Assembly (NCBI GenBank): GCA_028751875.1
Contig: CM054135.1
Span: 11,662,267 to 11,726,266 of the forward strand
Direction of reading: 5' to 3'
Length of the DNA: 64,000 nt
Origin: Rapana venosa
Lineage: Eukaryota; Mollusca; Gastropoda; Neogastropoda; Muricidae
In this document: positions 1-11,730 of the stretch, piece after piece
Layout: every line of letters begins with the position of its first letter
Numbering within the stretch: the first letter of the stretch is position 1
The notes under the pieces: model-generated
What the model saw: the letters and a program-made list of their open reading frames with translations, nothing else
Told to the model about the DNA's origin: nothing
Databases searched by the model: none
Translations under genes and position numbers: made by a program

Positions 1-3000
1 ACACCATCATTACTACCCATTCCCCACTTACCCAGTATTGACCAGCACTATTTGATCGTGAAAAGACTACAATTGTTTGTTCAGAATTTGTTTGTCACTA
101 TTGATGTGTAGTATAGGGTTTGTTCGTTCATTTCCAAATGTATTTTCATGTTGTCAGTATGTGATTAGTGATTACTTTTAAGTCTCAGTTTTCCAAATGT
201 ATTCATTGGTACAGTTGGAAGAATTAGAGTCCTGCAACTGAACCAAATACAGGTTTCCTAAATGGCATTTTTGAATCAGTATATCTCTATGACTGTCTGA
301 GGCAAACTTTCTTCTTGATTTAGGACTGATTGTGGTTTGAAACGACGTAATGACATTAGAACAGGAAACGAGTTTTCTTGCACTTGCTTGACTGTGTCTT
401 TTACTGAAGTTCAATTTATTTAACAATAAAATGTGTTACTAAACACCCCTGAGATGCTCAATAACATCCTTTGATGTGAAGTTCAGTTGATCTAGTACAT
501 TACTCGGCAGACGACTTGTATCCCTCCAATTGGCGTCACCGCAAGCAGTTAGAACAGTTGATTTTAATTTACCATAACACAAACATCAAGCAGTTTTGAT
601 CTTAGACGAATCGAGAGGAATGAATGGTGTTTCTTCTCAACTAGTTAATGCAGCATTACAGCGTAACTGACAGCCTGGGCAGTGGAACTTCCATCTCATG
701 GAATGAAGCGGAAGTCTGGTTGCTACCTATGGATAAACAGTGGGATGCTCTTCTGCTAATACATTTCATCAAACTGAAGGGTTGTATACCGAAAGTAAGT
801 ATGCTGTAACAATTGAAGATACAAACCCCAAAGTCACAACATCTCAGTTGCGTGTTTGGTGACTAGGCACGTACACCTACTTCTGTTCTGCTTCTATAAT
901 GCGTACCAGACTGCAGAAAGCTCGAGTCTGGACTAAATCTCAATGCTTAGGCCTGAATTGGAAGCTCATCCACATGAGGATGCAGATGCCCTTGCTGAAT
1001 TTCTTGTTTAAGGACATGTTTCTGAGGGACTTTTCATCCAGAGTTAGAAAGGAGTAGCGATGGTAGTGAGGAAACCCCAACCACCTACATTCAGGCAGGA
1101 ATAAGCTGAGTCAACAAAGCGTTAGGCTAAGTAGACAAGATGAACACAACATGTTTACTGGAAATCGAACTGAATGACTCCCAAGTAACCCATATAGTGC
1201 TTAGAAAAGTGTACAGCACTTCAGGCGATTCTGTCAAGTAGGACTAGCTGAAATGTTTACTATGTTAAAAGGAAACTAGAAATTAGAAGGATTCTAACAA
1301 ACCTGTCAATAGCTGCTTTATTGAAATCAATTAAATACACAGTATTAAAGCTATATTGTGAACGTTATACACACCTGACAGCATGCATAACGAATATTCT
1401 CTAGAAATCACGACATAACAGATCACACCACACCAGCTATCAACACAGAAAAAATACAACAGGAGTGGGAATCGGTGTAGCGTTACATCAACCAAACCAA
1501 GGTATTGATTAAACATTCTAAATCTAGCAAGAATAAATTACAGTACATGAAAAATGCAAACTGTTGATGAAAAGATTTTTAACATTTCCTTACATCAATT
1601 GCTAGTCAATTCGCAATTTAGCAGTACTACATCCAGAAAGACAAAATGGCACTCCTTCAGCTCTTTCTCATTCTGCTCTTCTAGGATATGTTATTAACCC
1701 ATAACGCTCCTGGCAGAGGAAAGGTTGGTTCAGGAAGAGTAATTGCCATGCAGAACAAATTTACCTGTTAAACTCAGAACGGACGTGTCCTGTAAAGGTT
1801 GCAGCAATGTGCTTATACAGTAAATCTGTGAACTAGAAAAATTTAGGTTTGTCGTTTGGCAGTATTCCCGAATGTAGTGATCTTACAGTTTTCGTGGTTG
1901 CCTAATAACATAAATCATCTACATCAATTACTTTTGTTGCAATGGGTTGATTTTGCAGGAAAATTGTCATTGATATGCATATGTTACATTAGTTGTTGAG
2001 TTATTACAACTCGCCTTTGGTTGCTAATGTAACAGTATTTCAGAGCCTTGAGAAAAATTAGTACAGTATGATATGGAAAATGTATTTGCTGGCAAGTCTT
2101 GTGTTGCACTTGTGAAGCTTGTTAGAAGCGTTGCTTTGAGCAGCCTAATCAGCAGTGGCTAGTTGTATCATCTTAGATGTTTTCAAAGCTGTAGTTTCTG
2201 GGTTTCATGTGTTAGTTTCTCATCAGATATCAGTATCAGCTGTAAAGAGAAAGAATTTTTCTTAAGTTTAGTAATTGTAGTTCTTGATGAAATTCGAGCA
2301 TGCATGAGGAATGCATCTTAAAAGCTTGGGCAGTGTGTTTTAGTGTGCACTTTGCATTTTATATGTTGACTAATCCCGTCTTTTCTTCCCCGACCCCCCC
2401 TTCCTATTTTTTTATTGAAAGAATTTGTTCAAATTGGTTACTTTATGATTTGTTAGAGTTAGGTTTCCAGACAACCTCTAATTACAGTGTTGTGTCTAAA
2501 CAACAACACTCTCATCTGTTGGATGTTGTGGTTTGCAATTCTAGAATCTCTTGAGTTATTGTCTAAAGAAACCATTGAAGTCTTGAGTGTCAACTCTCTC
2601 AGCTTGTGCACATGTCTCTGTGTGCTAGGAAACTGGCAATGATTAGGCCGTGTACTGTTCACAACCTGTCTCTCATGTAAGTGCCCAGCATGTGCGTGAG
2701 TTCAGTAATAGATTGCACCTCATCGTGTTGCAAATAAGCTAATTCCCAACTGTAGGTACAGTCCCAGGCTTGGCTCAGCCCTTGTGCTAGACAGTGGAGT
2801 CCTCTCATATTAAGATGTTCCTGTTGTACGCTAAGTTGTCCAGAGGATACAAGTAGAATCAACCACACACCAGTGTAGTTGCTACAGCAGTACTGATTCA
2901 GCAGCATGTGGGGCTCTTACTAGTTGAATAGCATACCATCCACCATTTGATTGCGACCGCCCACCGCTAACCACCTATTGATCATTCAATTAGTCATGTA

Positions 3001-4250
3001 AGCTACATTGGTTGATTAAATTTGTTGCTTAGGCGAAATGTTGTGTGGTTAAGGATTGGTTTCTCATTTAGATGTATTCATTGGTCGTTGGATTAGTAGT
3101 TCCCAGCAAATACCACTTAACAGGGTGTACTGGCGTTTATCAAAGTCTTTACTCGTGCTGGCTGTCTGGGCGACCGTCTTCATATCTGGCTAGAGTGAGT
3201 CGCGAAACCTGACAGATGACTAGGAGGAAACAGCAGCTTTTGTTCCTCTTAGACCATCGTAAGTACACGATTCTCTTTTTGGTAACAGTTGTCCGTTAAA
3301 GGATTATTAAACGAAAAAGTCGATTTGGACACTAATAAATCTTATTTGTGTACTAGGCTAATCTGTTTATAAACGATATGCCTTGTATTGTGACTGGTCA
3401 GTGAACATGTGTCTTGATCATTCGCTTTGTAGTTCACTGAACTCTTTTATCTCTTGTCCGTTCGTGTGGATACTCATTTTATGAGTTAGTAATATTGAAG
3501 GTTGATTAGTGTTGAATGAAGTTGTGTAAATTACAGGGATCAAAATAATGTGGATTGTAACAGGACAGCTGTGGGATAGGATTACTATGGCAAGAGTAGA
3601 AATTGAGATAAGAGTCACTGCAAAATACAAAGTTAGCTTAAGGTTAGACTTGAATCGAGCTTAACTGGTACAGGCCTAGTTCAGGCCACTGTGTAACTTG
3701 CCAGTTAACTAAAGTAGGGGCAGCGAACATGTACGGTTTAGAGTAGTGGTTAGTCATTTGTGTCAAAAGTGGATTAATTGTATTTTTTTGCACTTGTTGC
3801 CTGCATCATGCTGTCTCTGTACATCTCTCTCTACCTCCAACTACTCTTCACTGCTACTCTTCCCATCTTCATAACTCTCATACTTTACATCTCGCATCTT
3901 CGCATCATCTTTCTCTCATCTATCGTGAACAATAAACCCAAGAGGTAGAAGAGGCCAATGTTGTGAAAGAATCTATAGTAAGATAAGTTCTGTAACATTA
4001 CATAATGTCAGTTGAGAAGATATGAGGAAAGGATTTCATATTTTGGAAGACTATGGTTGTCTGATTTACAACACATACTCTCATTCGGTTCCCAGGATTA
4101 ACTGAGTATTTTGGTGTGAGTGATGAAAGGAATTGGTTTTTCTACATTCGGCAGACGACATTGAATATTCCAGCGGACCTTTGCTGTGTGTGTCTTTCAT
4201 CAATGATGTGCCTAGTTAAATATGGATAGAGTAGTTACCTGAATTTTATC
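1..4250. other. unique AT-rich sequence, no gene recognised
   Basis: Open frames here are short (up to about 85 codons), lack recognisable domains, and sit in sequence with no codon-like structure. I see no tandem repeats, no SINE box A/B pair and no retrotransposon motif. It could be intronic or intergenic; the sequence does not decide. Confidence 0.5.
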
Positions 4251-4400
4251 TTTGTTTCAGGTGTGTGTTGTTGGTAGATACAAAATTAAAAAAAGTGTTA
4301 CCATAACACCCCTGCGTGGCCTCACATCATTCCTTTGTGTGGAGTGCCAGTGTCCTAACATTCCCTTATCCCCGAACCTCCGTACACCCCTCCTCCTCCA

Positions 4401-5930
4401 ACACAGTGATACACGGCAGTTCAGGAACACAGCTGATACACAGCAGTTCAGGAACACAGCTGATACACAGCAGTTCAGGCACACAGTTATACACGGCAGT
4501 TCAGGCACACAATGATACACAGCAGTTCAGGCTCACAAAGATACACAGCAGTTCAGGCAACAGTGATACACAGCAGTCCAGGCACACAGCTGAAACACAG
4601 CAGTTCAGGCACACAGCTGATACACAGCAGTTCAGGCACACAGTGACACACGGCAGTTCAGGCACACAGAGATACACAGCAGTTCAGGCTCACAAAGATA
4701 CACAGCACTTCAGGCACACAGTGATACACAGCAGTTCAGGCACACAGAGATACACAGAAGTTCAGGCACACAGAGATACACAGCAGTTCAGGCACACAGC
4801 TCATACACAGCAGTTCAGGCACACAGTGATACACAGAAGTTCAGGCACACATAGATACACAGCAGTTCAGGCACACAGCTGATACACAGCAGTTCAGGCA
4901 CACAGTGATACACAGAAGTTCAGGCACACAGAGATACACAGCAGTTCAGGCACACAGAGATACACAGCAGTTCAGGCACACAGTGATACACAGCAGTTCA
5001 GGCACATAGTGTTACACAGCAGTTCGGGCACACAGTGATACAGCAGTTCATGCACACAGTGATACACAGCAGTTCAGGCACACAGTGATACAGCAGTTCA
5101 GGCACACAGATATACACAGCAGTTGAGGCACACAGTGATACACAGCAGTTCAGGTACCCAGAGATACACAGCAGTCCAGGCACACAGTGATACACAGCAG
5201 TTCAGGCACACAATGATACAGCAGTTCAGGCACACAGCTGATACACAGCAGTCCAGGCACACAGTGATACACAGCAGTTCAGGCACACAGAGATTCACAG
5301 CAGTTCAGGCACACAGTGATACACACAGCAGTTCAGGCACACAGTGATACACAGCAATTCAGGCACACAGTGATACAGCAGTTCAGGCACACAGACATAC
5401 ACAGCAGTTGAGGCACACAGAGATACACAGCAGTTCAGGCACACAGTGATACACAGCAGTTCAGGCACACAGTGATACAGCAGTTCAGGCACACAGATAT
5501 ACACAGCAGTTCAGGCACACAGTGATAAACAGCAGTTCAGGTACACAGAGATACACAGCAGTCCAGGCACACAGTGATACACAGCAGTTCAGGCACACAG
5601 AAATACAGCAGTTCAGGCACACAGATATACACAGCAGTTCAGGCACACAGTGATACACAGCAGTTCATGCACACATTGATACAAAGCAGTTCAAACACAC
5701 AGTGATACAGCAGTTCAGGCACACAGTCATACACAGCAGTTCAGGTACACAGAGATACACAGCAGTCCAGGCACACAGTGATACACAGCAGTTCAGGCAC
5801 ACAGTGATACAGCAGTTCAGGCACACAGTGATACAGCAGTTCAGGTACACAGAGATACACAGCAGTTCAGGCACACAGAGATACACAGCAGTTCAGGTAC
5901 ACAGAGATACACAGCAGTTCAGGCACACAG
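4401..5930 (+). repeat. 26-bp minisatellite array, ~1.5 kb
   Basis: A head-to-tail array of about 60 units. The full unit is 26 bp and begins GATACACAGCAGTTCAGG followed by CACACAGT. A shorter 24-bp variant that lacks one CA (GATACAGCAGTTCAGG) is interspersed. Common variants are GGCAGTTCAGG at the left edge, CAGTCCAGG, CAGAAGTTCAGG and GGTACACAGAG. Because 26 is not a multiple of 3, the open frames across it (for example 4316-4882) are by-products of the missing stop codons in the unit and not genes. Edges are sharp: unique sequence ends at about 4400 and resumes at 5931. Confidence 0.97.
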
Positions 5931-7575
5931 TTGTAGCCCAGTGGACCTGCGGCTACACTTATCTTAGATTGAAACAGGGAAACCAATACTAGCTTTGTGG
6001 TCAAGATATATTCAGTGTTCTCAATTCTCTATGTAAACTGTCATTATTATGCTTACGATATATTTGTATTTTTATATTTAGTATATTATCTAAATATGTT
6101 TATTTTCCAATATTCTGATGTAACTCATTATTGAATTAGTCTGTATTTTATCTACTTGTTTATGTTGTTTTAATGTTGTCTAAATGAAATGTCTTAACAA
6201 TTCTTTTAGTCATTCAATAGTACGGCCCGAGTTATCTCCCTTAAATGTGAGTGTTGGTCTGATCTAGGGAAATAAATCAATAATAATAACTTTAATAAAT
6301 CGTATTGTTTGTTCATATTTATGGATATGATTGTTGAAATACTGATCTTGACTCGATTCATTTCAATCACAATGAGAGTTCTCTATTTTTGTTGTCAATC
6401 AGTATTTTTCGTCTATTGCATCATATAGGTATAGGTACATATGTACCCTAATATTAACTCTAGAAAAGCAGTTCTAATTTTTATTTAACGAATCTTTAAT
6501 AAATCATAGTTATTGTACAATTGAAGAATATGTGGAATAAACTCTATTTAGATAAATAAAACAGTTCATATTAAGTAGTAGTAGATTGTAAGGGGTAAGG
6601 TGCAGACAATGTGTGAGTTCTAGTAGAGTTAGCTAACTGCTGTTCCTTGTTGTAAACAAGTTCGAATTATCCAAGTAAATTCTACTAAATGCAGACATAA
6701 AATATAAATGTATGATATGTTTTGGGTTTCGTTATGATTGAATATAAGATTGGAAGATGTTAATATGGATAATTTGCAGTATTAGAGATAGTTATATTCT
6801 CGATCATATGGAACAGCTTTAAGAAGTTTGCTTGGGTGCAGCAGACCAGAAACTGTTTTCCACCACTGGTTAATTATCAATATCTCCTCTCATGGACATC
6901 TGTGGTTAGTAATATGTATATGTATACAAACTGTGGTGCATATCCTTCTTTTTCTAGTCATAAGGTATTTAGTTTTGTTGAAGTTTTAATGTTTTATTAC
7001 CGAAAGTTATAGTGTGCAGCTGTTAAAAGTGTATCTAGTTGGAGGCTTAAATCGCCAATAGTTTGCAGCCAAATAATTTTTGTGTAAAATGCAATAATGC
7101 ATCTTAACACTTGTACTTTCTAGTTTATTTTCATATATAATATGTCTAGTTTCGTTACGCGGAAGCCAAGATAATCACCACTGAAGCTGCATGAGAAAAT
7201 ACAAAATCTTCTCTTGGGCCAAATTGGCTGAAATGCTGGCAGTGTGGTGGTGCTGTCTTTGTTCGTTCTGTCGTGTTTTAAGTCTTGCCACACATAGTGT
7301 ATATGAAGACTAATTTGTCTTTGCAGTTGGCGTGGCGTATATATAGGCCTAGAGAGGGAGGGATGGTTAGGGTGGCTAGAGAGACCATCCACCTACACAG
7401 CAGTAGATGTACTGGAGGGCTGAATAAAGACTGACAACAACCAAAAGCTGCTGTCTTCGCCCTTAGTCTTCTTTTGACTGGTTGCTGTACACACATGTTG
7501 CTATGAATTGCTGTTGCTAGAATTGTGTGTTCCACTCTTTCCCTACCCTGCCTCTATCCTTGCCTCTCCCACTGT
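5931..7575. other. AT-rich unique sequence, no gene recognised
   Basis: The stretch is AT-rich with many short poly-A and poly-T runs. Two overlapping antisense frames at 7120-7535 are under 91 codons and show no domain. No repeat family was recognised. Confidence 0.45.
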
Positions 7576-7602
7576 CACACAGTGATACAGGGCAGTTCAG
7601 GC
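7576..7602 (+). repeat. isolated single unit of the 26-bp minisatellite
   Basis: One unit, CACACAGTGATACAGGGCAG followed by TTCAGGCA, stands about 1.65 kb downstream of the 4401-5930 array. It carries the GGCAGTTCAGG variant that is otherwise typical of the array's left edge. It abuts a run of ACTCAAG-type repeats that looks like a LINE 3' tail. Confidence 0.7.
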
Positions 7603-7700
7603 AGACTCAAGACTCAACTCAAGACTCAAGAATACTTTAATGTCTCAACTAGAGAAATGATGAGGGGCATTTTAAAATTGTAGTTACACAGCATGCTTTA
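7603..7700 (-). mobile_element. possible LINE 3' terminus (Rex1-like tail)
   Basis: Repeats of GACTCAAGACTCAA are followed by GAATACTTTAATGTCTC. Read on the minus strand this resembles the end of the Rex1-like element at 59013, which runs from ATTAAAGTGTTTTTGACTTG into (ACTTG)n. A similar block begins at 48722. No coding part is attached, so the family assignment is tentative. Confidence 0.35.
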
Positions 7701-7756
7701 TTAAACAATACAGATGAAGAAATAACACAGTATTTTAAAAGCCATAACAATCTAGG

Positions 7757-7872
7757 TCACACACACACACCTGCACCCACCCATCCACCACACACACACA
7801 CACACACACATACACACACACACACCCATCCACACACACACACAACACACACACACACACACACACACACGC
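7757..7872. repeat. (CA)n compound microsatellite
   Basis: CA repeats are interrupted by short CCCATCCAC and CCACC motifs. The antisense Cys/Val-rich frame here is an artefact of the repeat. Confidence 0.95.
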
Positions 7873-8123
7873 ATTGCACGTGCACAGGCACACACCAGTA
7901 AAGGTTAAGAGTAGCAAAGCAAAACCACAACACAACAATAATTCAAACACATCTCATGAAACACATCATCAGCACAATCAATACAAATATCACAAGTAAC
8001 TTTACATTTAAAAGAAAAACATGACAAAAACATTTTAATTTAAAAAAAAGTTTTAACACTATTTCCCCTTCACCCATCACAGCTCACACTTATTCTTTGC
8101 CTGGTACTTTATATAAAACTATG

Positions 8124-8142
8124 CACACACACACACACACAC

Positions 8143-8190
<48 letters not shown>
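8124..8190. repeat. (AC)n-(CT)n compound microsatellite
   Basis: About 10 AC units switch directly into more than 20 CT units. It lies 48 bp upstream of the first SINE copy. Confidence 0.95.
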
Positions 8191-8191
<1 letters not shown>

Positions 8192-8237
8192 AGGCACATG
8201 ATGATTTAATATGAAAACCCCTTTAAACCCACCCACC

Positions 8238-8537
8238 CCACCATTAGGCCAAGAGTGGTGGTCTGGGTGCTAGTCTTTCAGATGAGACGATAAATCGAGG
8301 TCCCATGTGTTACACAAAACTATTTAGCGCGCGTAAAAGAACCCACAGCAACGAGAGAGGTGTCCCTGGCAAAATTGTGTAGAAAAAAGCCACTCTGTTA
8401 GGGAAACAAATACAGTTGCAGACAGGAAAAGAAAAATTAATAATGGGTGGCGCTGCTCTTGTGGTGACGCGCTCTCCCCGGGGAGAGCAGCCCGAATTTC
8501 ACACAGGGAAATCTGCCGTGACTCAAAGTGGTATAAC
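8238..8537 (+). mobile_element. tRNA-derived SINE, 5'-truncated copy (family S1)
   Basis: This is the same element as the one at 8760-9150 in the opposite orientation. Shared landmarks are GTGGTCTGGGTGCTAGTCTT, GATGAGACGATAAA, GTCCCTGGCAAAATT, GGTGGCGCTGCTCTTGTGG, GGAGAGCAGCCCGAATTTCA and GAAATCT near the 3' end. The tRNA-like head present in the other copy is missing, so this copy is truncated at its 5' side. Confidence 0.85.
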
Positions 8538-8616
8538 TAGAGGAATAACTACATACATAAAAATAATTCTATCACAGGGCCGGGTGGAAACGCCAGGGTA
8601 GATACAGAGTTACTTA

Positions 8617-8710
8617 GACACATGCTGGTAGACACCAGTTCCTACATGTCACACTGTATTTCAGACACATGATGGCAGACACCAGTTCCTGCATGTCACA
8701 CTGTATTTCA
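8617..8710 (+). repeat. 47-bp tandem duplication
   Basis: Two adjacent 47-bp units (8617-8663, 8664-8710) begin GACACATG and end CACACTGTATTTCA. They differ at only a few positions (CTGGTAG/ATGGCAG, CCTACATG/CCTGCATG). They lie in the spacer between the two inverted SINE copies. Confidence 0.9.
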
Positions 8711-8759
8711 GACACAAGACAATAAGGTCATTATAGCCTTTATTTTTTACTTTATTATT

Positions 8760-9150
8760 TTTTATACCAGTTTAAGTCACAAGATTTCTCTGCGTGAAAT
8801 TCGGGCTGCTCTCCCTGGGTAGAGCGCGTCGCCACAAGAGCAGCGCCACCCTATTTTTTTTCTTTTGGTCTGCAATTGTATTTGTTTCCCTATCAGAGTA
8901 GCTTTTTTCTAAGAATTTTGCCAGGGACAACTCTCTTGTTGCCGTAGGTTCTCTTTTACGTGCGCGGAAAATTTTGTGTAACACACGGGACCTCGGTTTA
9001 TCGTCTCATCCGTTAGACTAGCGCCCAGACCACCACTCATGGTCTAATGGATGGGGGAAAATTTCGGGCCCAAACGGGATACGAACCACTGCACACACCC
9101 GACCCGGACTTTTCGCATTCTAGACAGGCGCGTTACCTCTAGACCACCGA
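8760..9150 (-). mobile_element. tRNA-derived SINE, near full length (family S1)
   Basis: On the minus strand the element starts with a tRNA-like head. A box A-like TGGTCTAGAGGTAACGCG lies at 9129-9146 and a box B-like GGTTCGTATCCC at 9076-9087, which together would recruit RNA polymerase III. The body shared with 8238-8537 follows and ends in an A/T-rich tail near 8760. It is about 390 bp long. The head cannot be a working tRNA gene, since it lacks paired stems and is fused to the SINE body. Confidence 0.85.
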
Positions 9151-9172
9151 TTTCACACATGTGTGCTAAGAA

Positions 9173-9475
9173 GGAGGGTGGCAGGGCGGTTAAGACCTTC
9201 CCTGCCAACAAGTACACCATGAGGTGCCCGGTTCGATCGATTCCCAGCTAATAAATTTGCCCTTTCTTCCTGGTTTGACCCAAAAATCGAACTGAATATC
9301 AAAATCCGTTGGTATGAGAATATAATCCGCAGCCCGTGTGCCAACGCACGCCGATCATCTGGCGAGATCGTTAACACCTGTTTCGCCTGTCAGAAGAGCA
9401 AGCCATTGTGTGCCCATAGGAAGAGATGACAAAAAGAAACACCAACCCACATGCACACAGGTGTTGTGTTTAGAC
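9173..9475 (+). mobile_element. tRNA-derived SINE (family S2)
   Basis: A box A-like GGCGGTTAAGACCTT at 9185 and a box B-like GGTTCGATC at 9230 give a tRNA-like head. The body includes CCCGTGTGCCAACGCACGC, GTTAACACCTGTTTCGCCTG, AAGCCATTGTGTGCCCATAG and GATGACAAAA. The body is a diverged relative of the SINEs at 13676, 20400, 37739, 37872 and 42765. The exact 3' end is unclear. Confidence 0.75.
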
Positions 9476-9639
9476 ACCATCCCGGAATCGGAATGCGGCT
9501 GCCTAACTGGCTGGAAGGGAAAACACGGTTGCATATGCAACAATCTCACCATGTGTGAATTTGCGAGCTCTGGCCGAGGACAGAAAAACCAAAGTCAGTG
9601 TTCCATTCCATGCCAAGGCTGTATGATCTCACACAGAGA

Positions 9640-9945
9640 ACCTCGTGGTGGTGGTGCTCCGTGGTCAGAGCACTCGCTTTCCCCAGCTAGCCAAGGTTAA
9701 GCAGCATCGAGCGTGGTTACCACTTGGATGGGTGACCGTTTGCGCGCCTTGGCTTCAGTACAGTTCCCCCAGTTCACCCAGCTGTAAATGGGTACCTGCC
9801 CTCTTAAGGGTCAGGGAAGGTAAAGCAGCGAGGGAGAGGAGATGGGCGCCGCCCTCAATATGCTGGCCCTAGAGAAGTGAGGTCTCTGACGCCTCGCTCC
9901 CCTACGACCACATAGGTTATGGGACACCTCTACCTTTACCTTTAC
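9640..9945 (+). mobile_element. 5S-rRNA-derived SINE
   Basis: Positions 9694-9741 follow the internal promoter half of animal 5S rRNA: GGTTAAGCAGC (box A region), then a variable step, then GGTTACCACTTGGATGGGTG with ACCG (box C). The 5' part of 5S rRNA is not conserved; a GTGGTCAGAGCACTCG motif sits there instead. Downstream is a body with CACCCAGCTGTAAATGGGTA, a palindromic core I recall from invertebrate SINEs. The 3' end is a CTACCTTTACCTTTACTT tail. RNA polymerase III with TFIIIA would be the expected transcription route. No clear target-site duplication was found. Confidence 0.8.
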
Positions 9946-10181
9946 TTCATCATGTACACACATCATGGAGCGCAGACAGGCAGATGCTTGATGGTACCTA
10001 AGGTAGTGTGTGACCGTTGACAAATAATTACCTTTCAGTCCCTGTGGACACTGGAACCAGCCCACTTCTGTCATTCTCCTCACTGCAGAGAGCTACTCCC
10101 TGTTTACCTCCCCTAACCACGATTCCATGCCCTTGTTTGCTTCAACACGGTCCGAAAAGTCAGAGCAGCTCTCTGCTTGTG

Positions 10182-10222
10182 TTCTCTCTCTCTCTCTCTT
10201 CTCATCTCTCTCTCTCTCCCTC

Positions 10223-10262
<40 letters not shown>

Positions 10263-10263
10263 A

Positions 10264-10320
<57 letters not shown>
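10182..10320. repeat. (TC)n microsatellite
   Basis: The tract is almost pure TC, with single-base interruptions giving TCC and TGTC steps. Serine/leucine-rich frames across it are artefacts. Confidence 0.95.
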
Positions 10321-10961
10321 TTCGCAATGGGGAAAGGTGGAGTAGGGCTAACAGGCTACAGTGTGGCAACTTGTAGAATTATGGTCAGTCTGGGTGCTCG
10401 CTAGACAAGCAGTTTACGGGGAAGTGCTCTAGGGGGGGCAGGGCGGGGAGGTAATGAGGCGTTATTCCGCTTCTCACTAGCAGCTGAGAACGATAACTCG
10501 GAAAACCCAAAAGGTGGAAGCATGTCCAGTCACACAAGTTGCTTTTACCTTCTTTCATTCCTTAGAGTCCAGTCTTTAAGATGGTTTCAGGTAAAATGGT
10601 TCGAGGTACAGTGGATGGACACTTGACCAGTTGAAACTCAAGCTGAGGAGGAGGAGGAGAAATTAATGCTCCGGTTTCTGGAGAGGTGGGACGAGCTGGA
10701 GTCAATGCTGACTTGAATCCGAGAGTAGGGACCATGTAAATGTAAATCTTTATTTCACTTTGTCTGACCGTGCAGTGACAAGGGCTAGTGCTGTTGTAGG
10801 AAAGTATTCTTTAAACGCTCCAAATCTACCTGAATTCACGCTACTGCTTTTCCACAGTGCTTAAATAAAACTCTGACATAATAATATTTAAAAAATCCAG
10901 CAGAATCTATGGCATGCAGTGTTTTGCTCTCATCTACTACTTCCTCAGATGGAAGACGACG
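10321..10961. other. unique sequence, no gene recognised
   Basis: I see a short GAG run near 10648 and otherwise nothing that supports a gene or a known repeat. Confidence 0.4.
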
Positions 10962-11120
10962 GCAAGAAGAAGAAGAAGAAGAAGAAGAAGAAAAAGAAGA
11001 ATTGCGAAGAAGAAGAAAAAGAAGGAAGAAGAAGAAGAAGGAAAGGAAGGAAAGGAAGAAGAATTGCAAATAATTGCGAAGAAGAAGAACAAACAGAATT
11101 TCAAAGAAGAATTTCGAAGA
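10962..11120 (+). repeat. (GAA)n purine array, left block
   Basis: GAA/GGAA-rich sequence contains the same GAATTGCGAAGAA insert as the larger array at 11416. A SINE (11121-11415) separates the two blocks, so they were probably one array before that insertion. Confidence 0.93.
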
Positions 11121-11415
11121 AAAAAGTAGTAAAGTATGTTCTTTCGAGCCAGAAGGCCCATAGAGCCGGAGCTTATCCCGGTTTCTGTAGCGTTAAGCGA
11201 ACTGATGGTTTTTCACCACCCCTGTGACAGGACGCTAGTCTGTCGCCAGATACTTCCCCAGCAGAGCTGGTACCCACTTGTACACCTGGGTGGAGTGAGG
11301 AAAATAGGAGTAAAGTGTCTTTCCCAAGGACACAACACCGAGCCGAGCGGGGATCGAACCCGCGACCTCTGGATCACGAGTTGACCGCCTAAACCACTCG
11401 ACCACGGTGCCTCAT
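11121..11415 (-). mobile_element. tRNA-derived SINE inserted in the GAA array (family S3)
   Basis: On the minus strand the head shows box A-like TGGTCGAGTGGTTTAGGCG (11388-11406) and box B-like GGTTCGATCCC (11350-11360). The body contains TTGGGAAAGACACTTTACTC, CCTCACTCCACCCAGGTG, AAGTGGGTACCAGCT and TAGCGTCCTGTCACAGGGG. The 12-bp sequence AATTTCGAAGAA occurs on both sides (11110-11121 and 11416-11427), as expected of a target-site duplication. Because related motifs recur within the array, the duplication is likely but not proven. Confidence 0.85.
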
Positions 11416-11658
11416 AATTTCGAAGAAGAAGAATTGCAAAGAAAAAGAAAAAGAAGAATTACGAATAAGAAGAAAAAGAAGAATTGCGAAGAAGAAGAAT
11501 TGCGAAGAAGAAGAAGATTTGCGAAGAAGAATTTTGAAAAAGATTTGCGAAGAAGAATTGCAAAGAAAAAGAATTGCGAAGAAAAATTGCGAAGAAGAAG
11601 AATAAAAAGAATTGCGAAGAAGAAGAAGAAAAGAAGAAGAAGAAGAGAAGAAAAAGAA

Positions 11659-11730
<72 letters not shown>

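Noticed and set aside
4401..5930. CRISPR-like array
   Set aside because: Units are directly adjacent with no unique spacers, and the genome is eukaryotic. The same holds for the arrays at 21247, 22892, 39548 and 48391.
4316..5992. Several overlapping frames, including a 188-codon one, and a possible secreted repeat protein
   Set aside because: All are translations of the 26-bp minisatellite. The unit is not a multiple of 3, both strands are open equally, and there is no start region or domain outside the repeat.
9076..9146. Functional tRNA genes (also 9185-9241, 11350-11406, 20428)
   Set aside because: Box A and B motifs are present, but the sequences lack proper acceptor and anticodon stems and are fused to SINE bodies that recur in the window.
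9694..9741. 5S rRNA gene
   Set aside because: Only the 3' promoter half is similar, the 5' half is missing, and a SINE body and tail follow.
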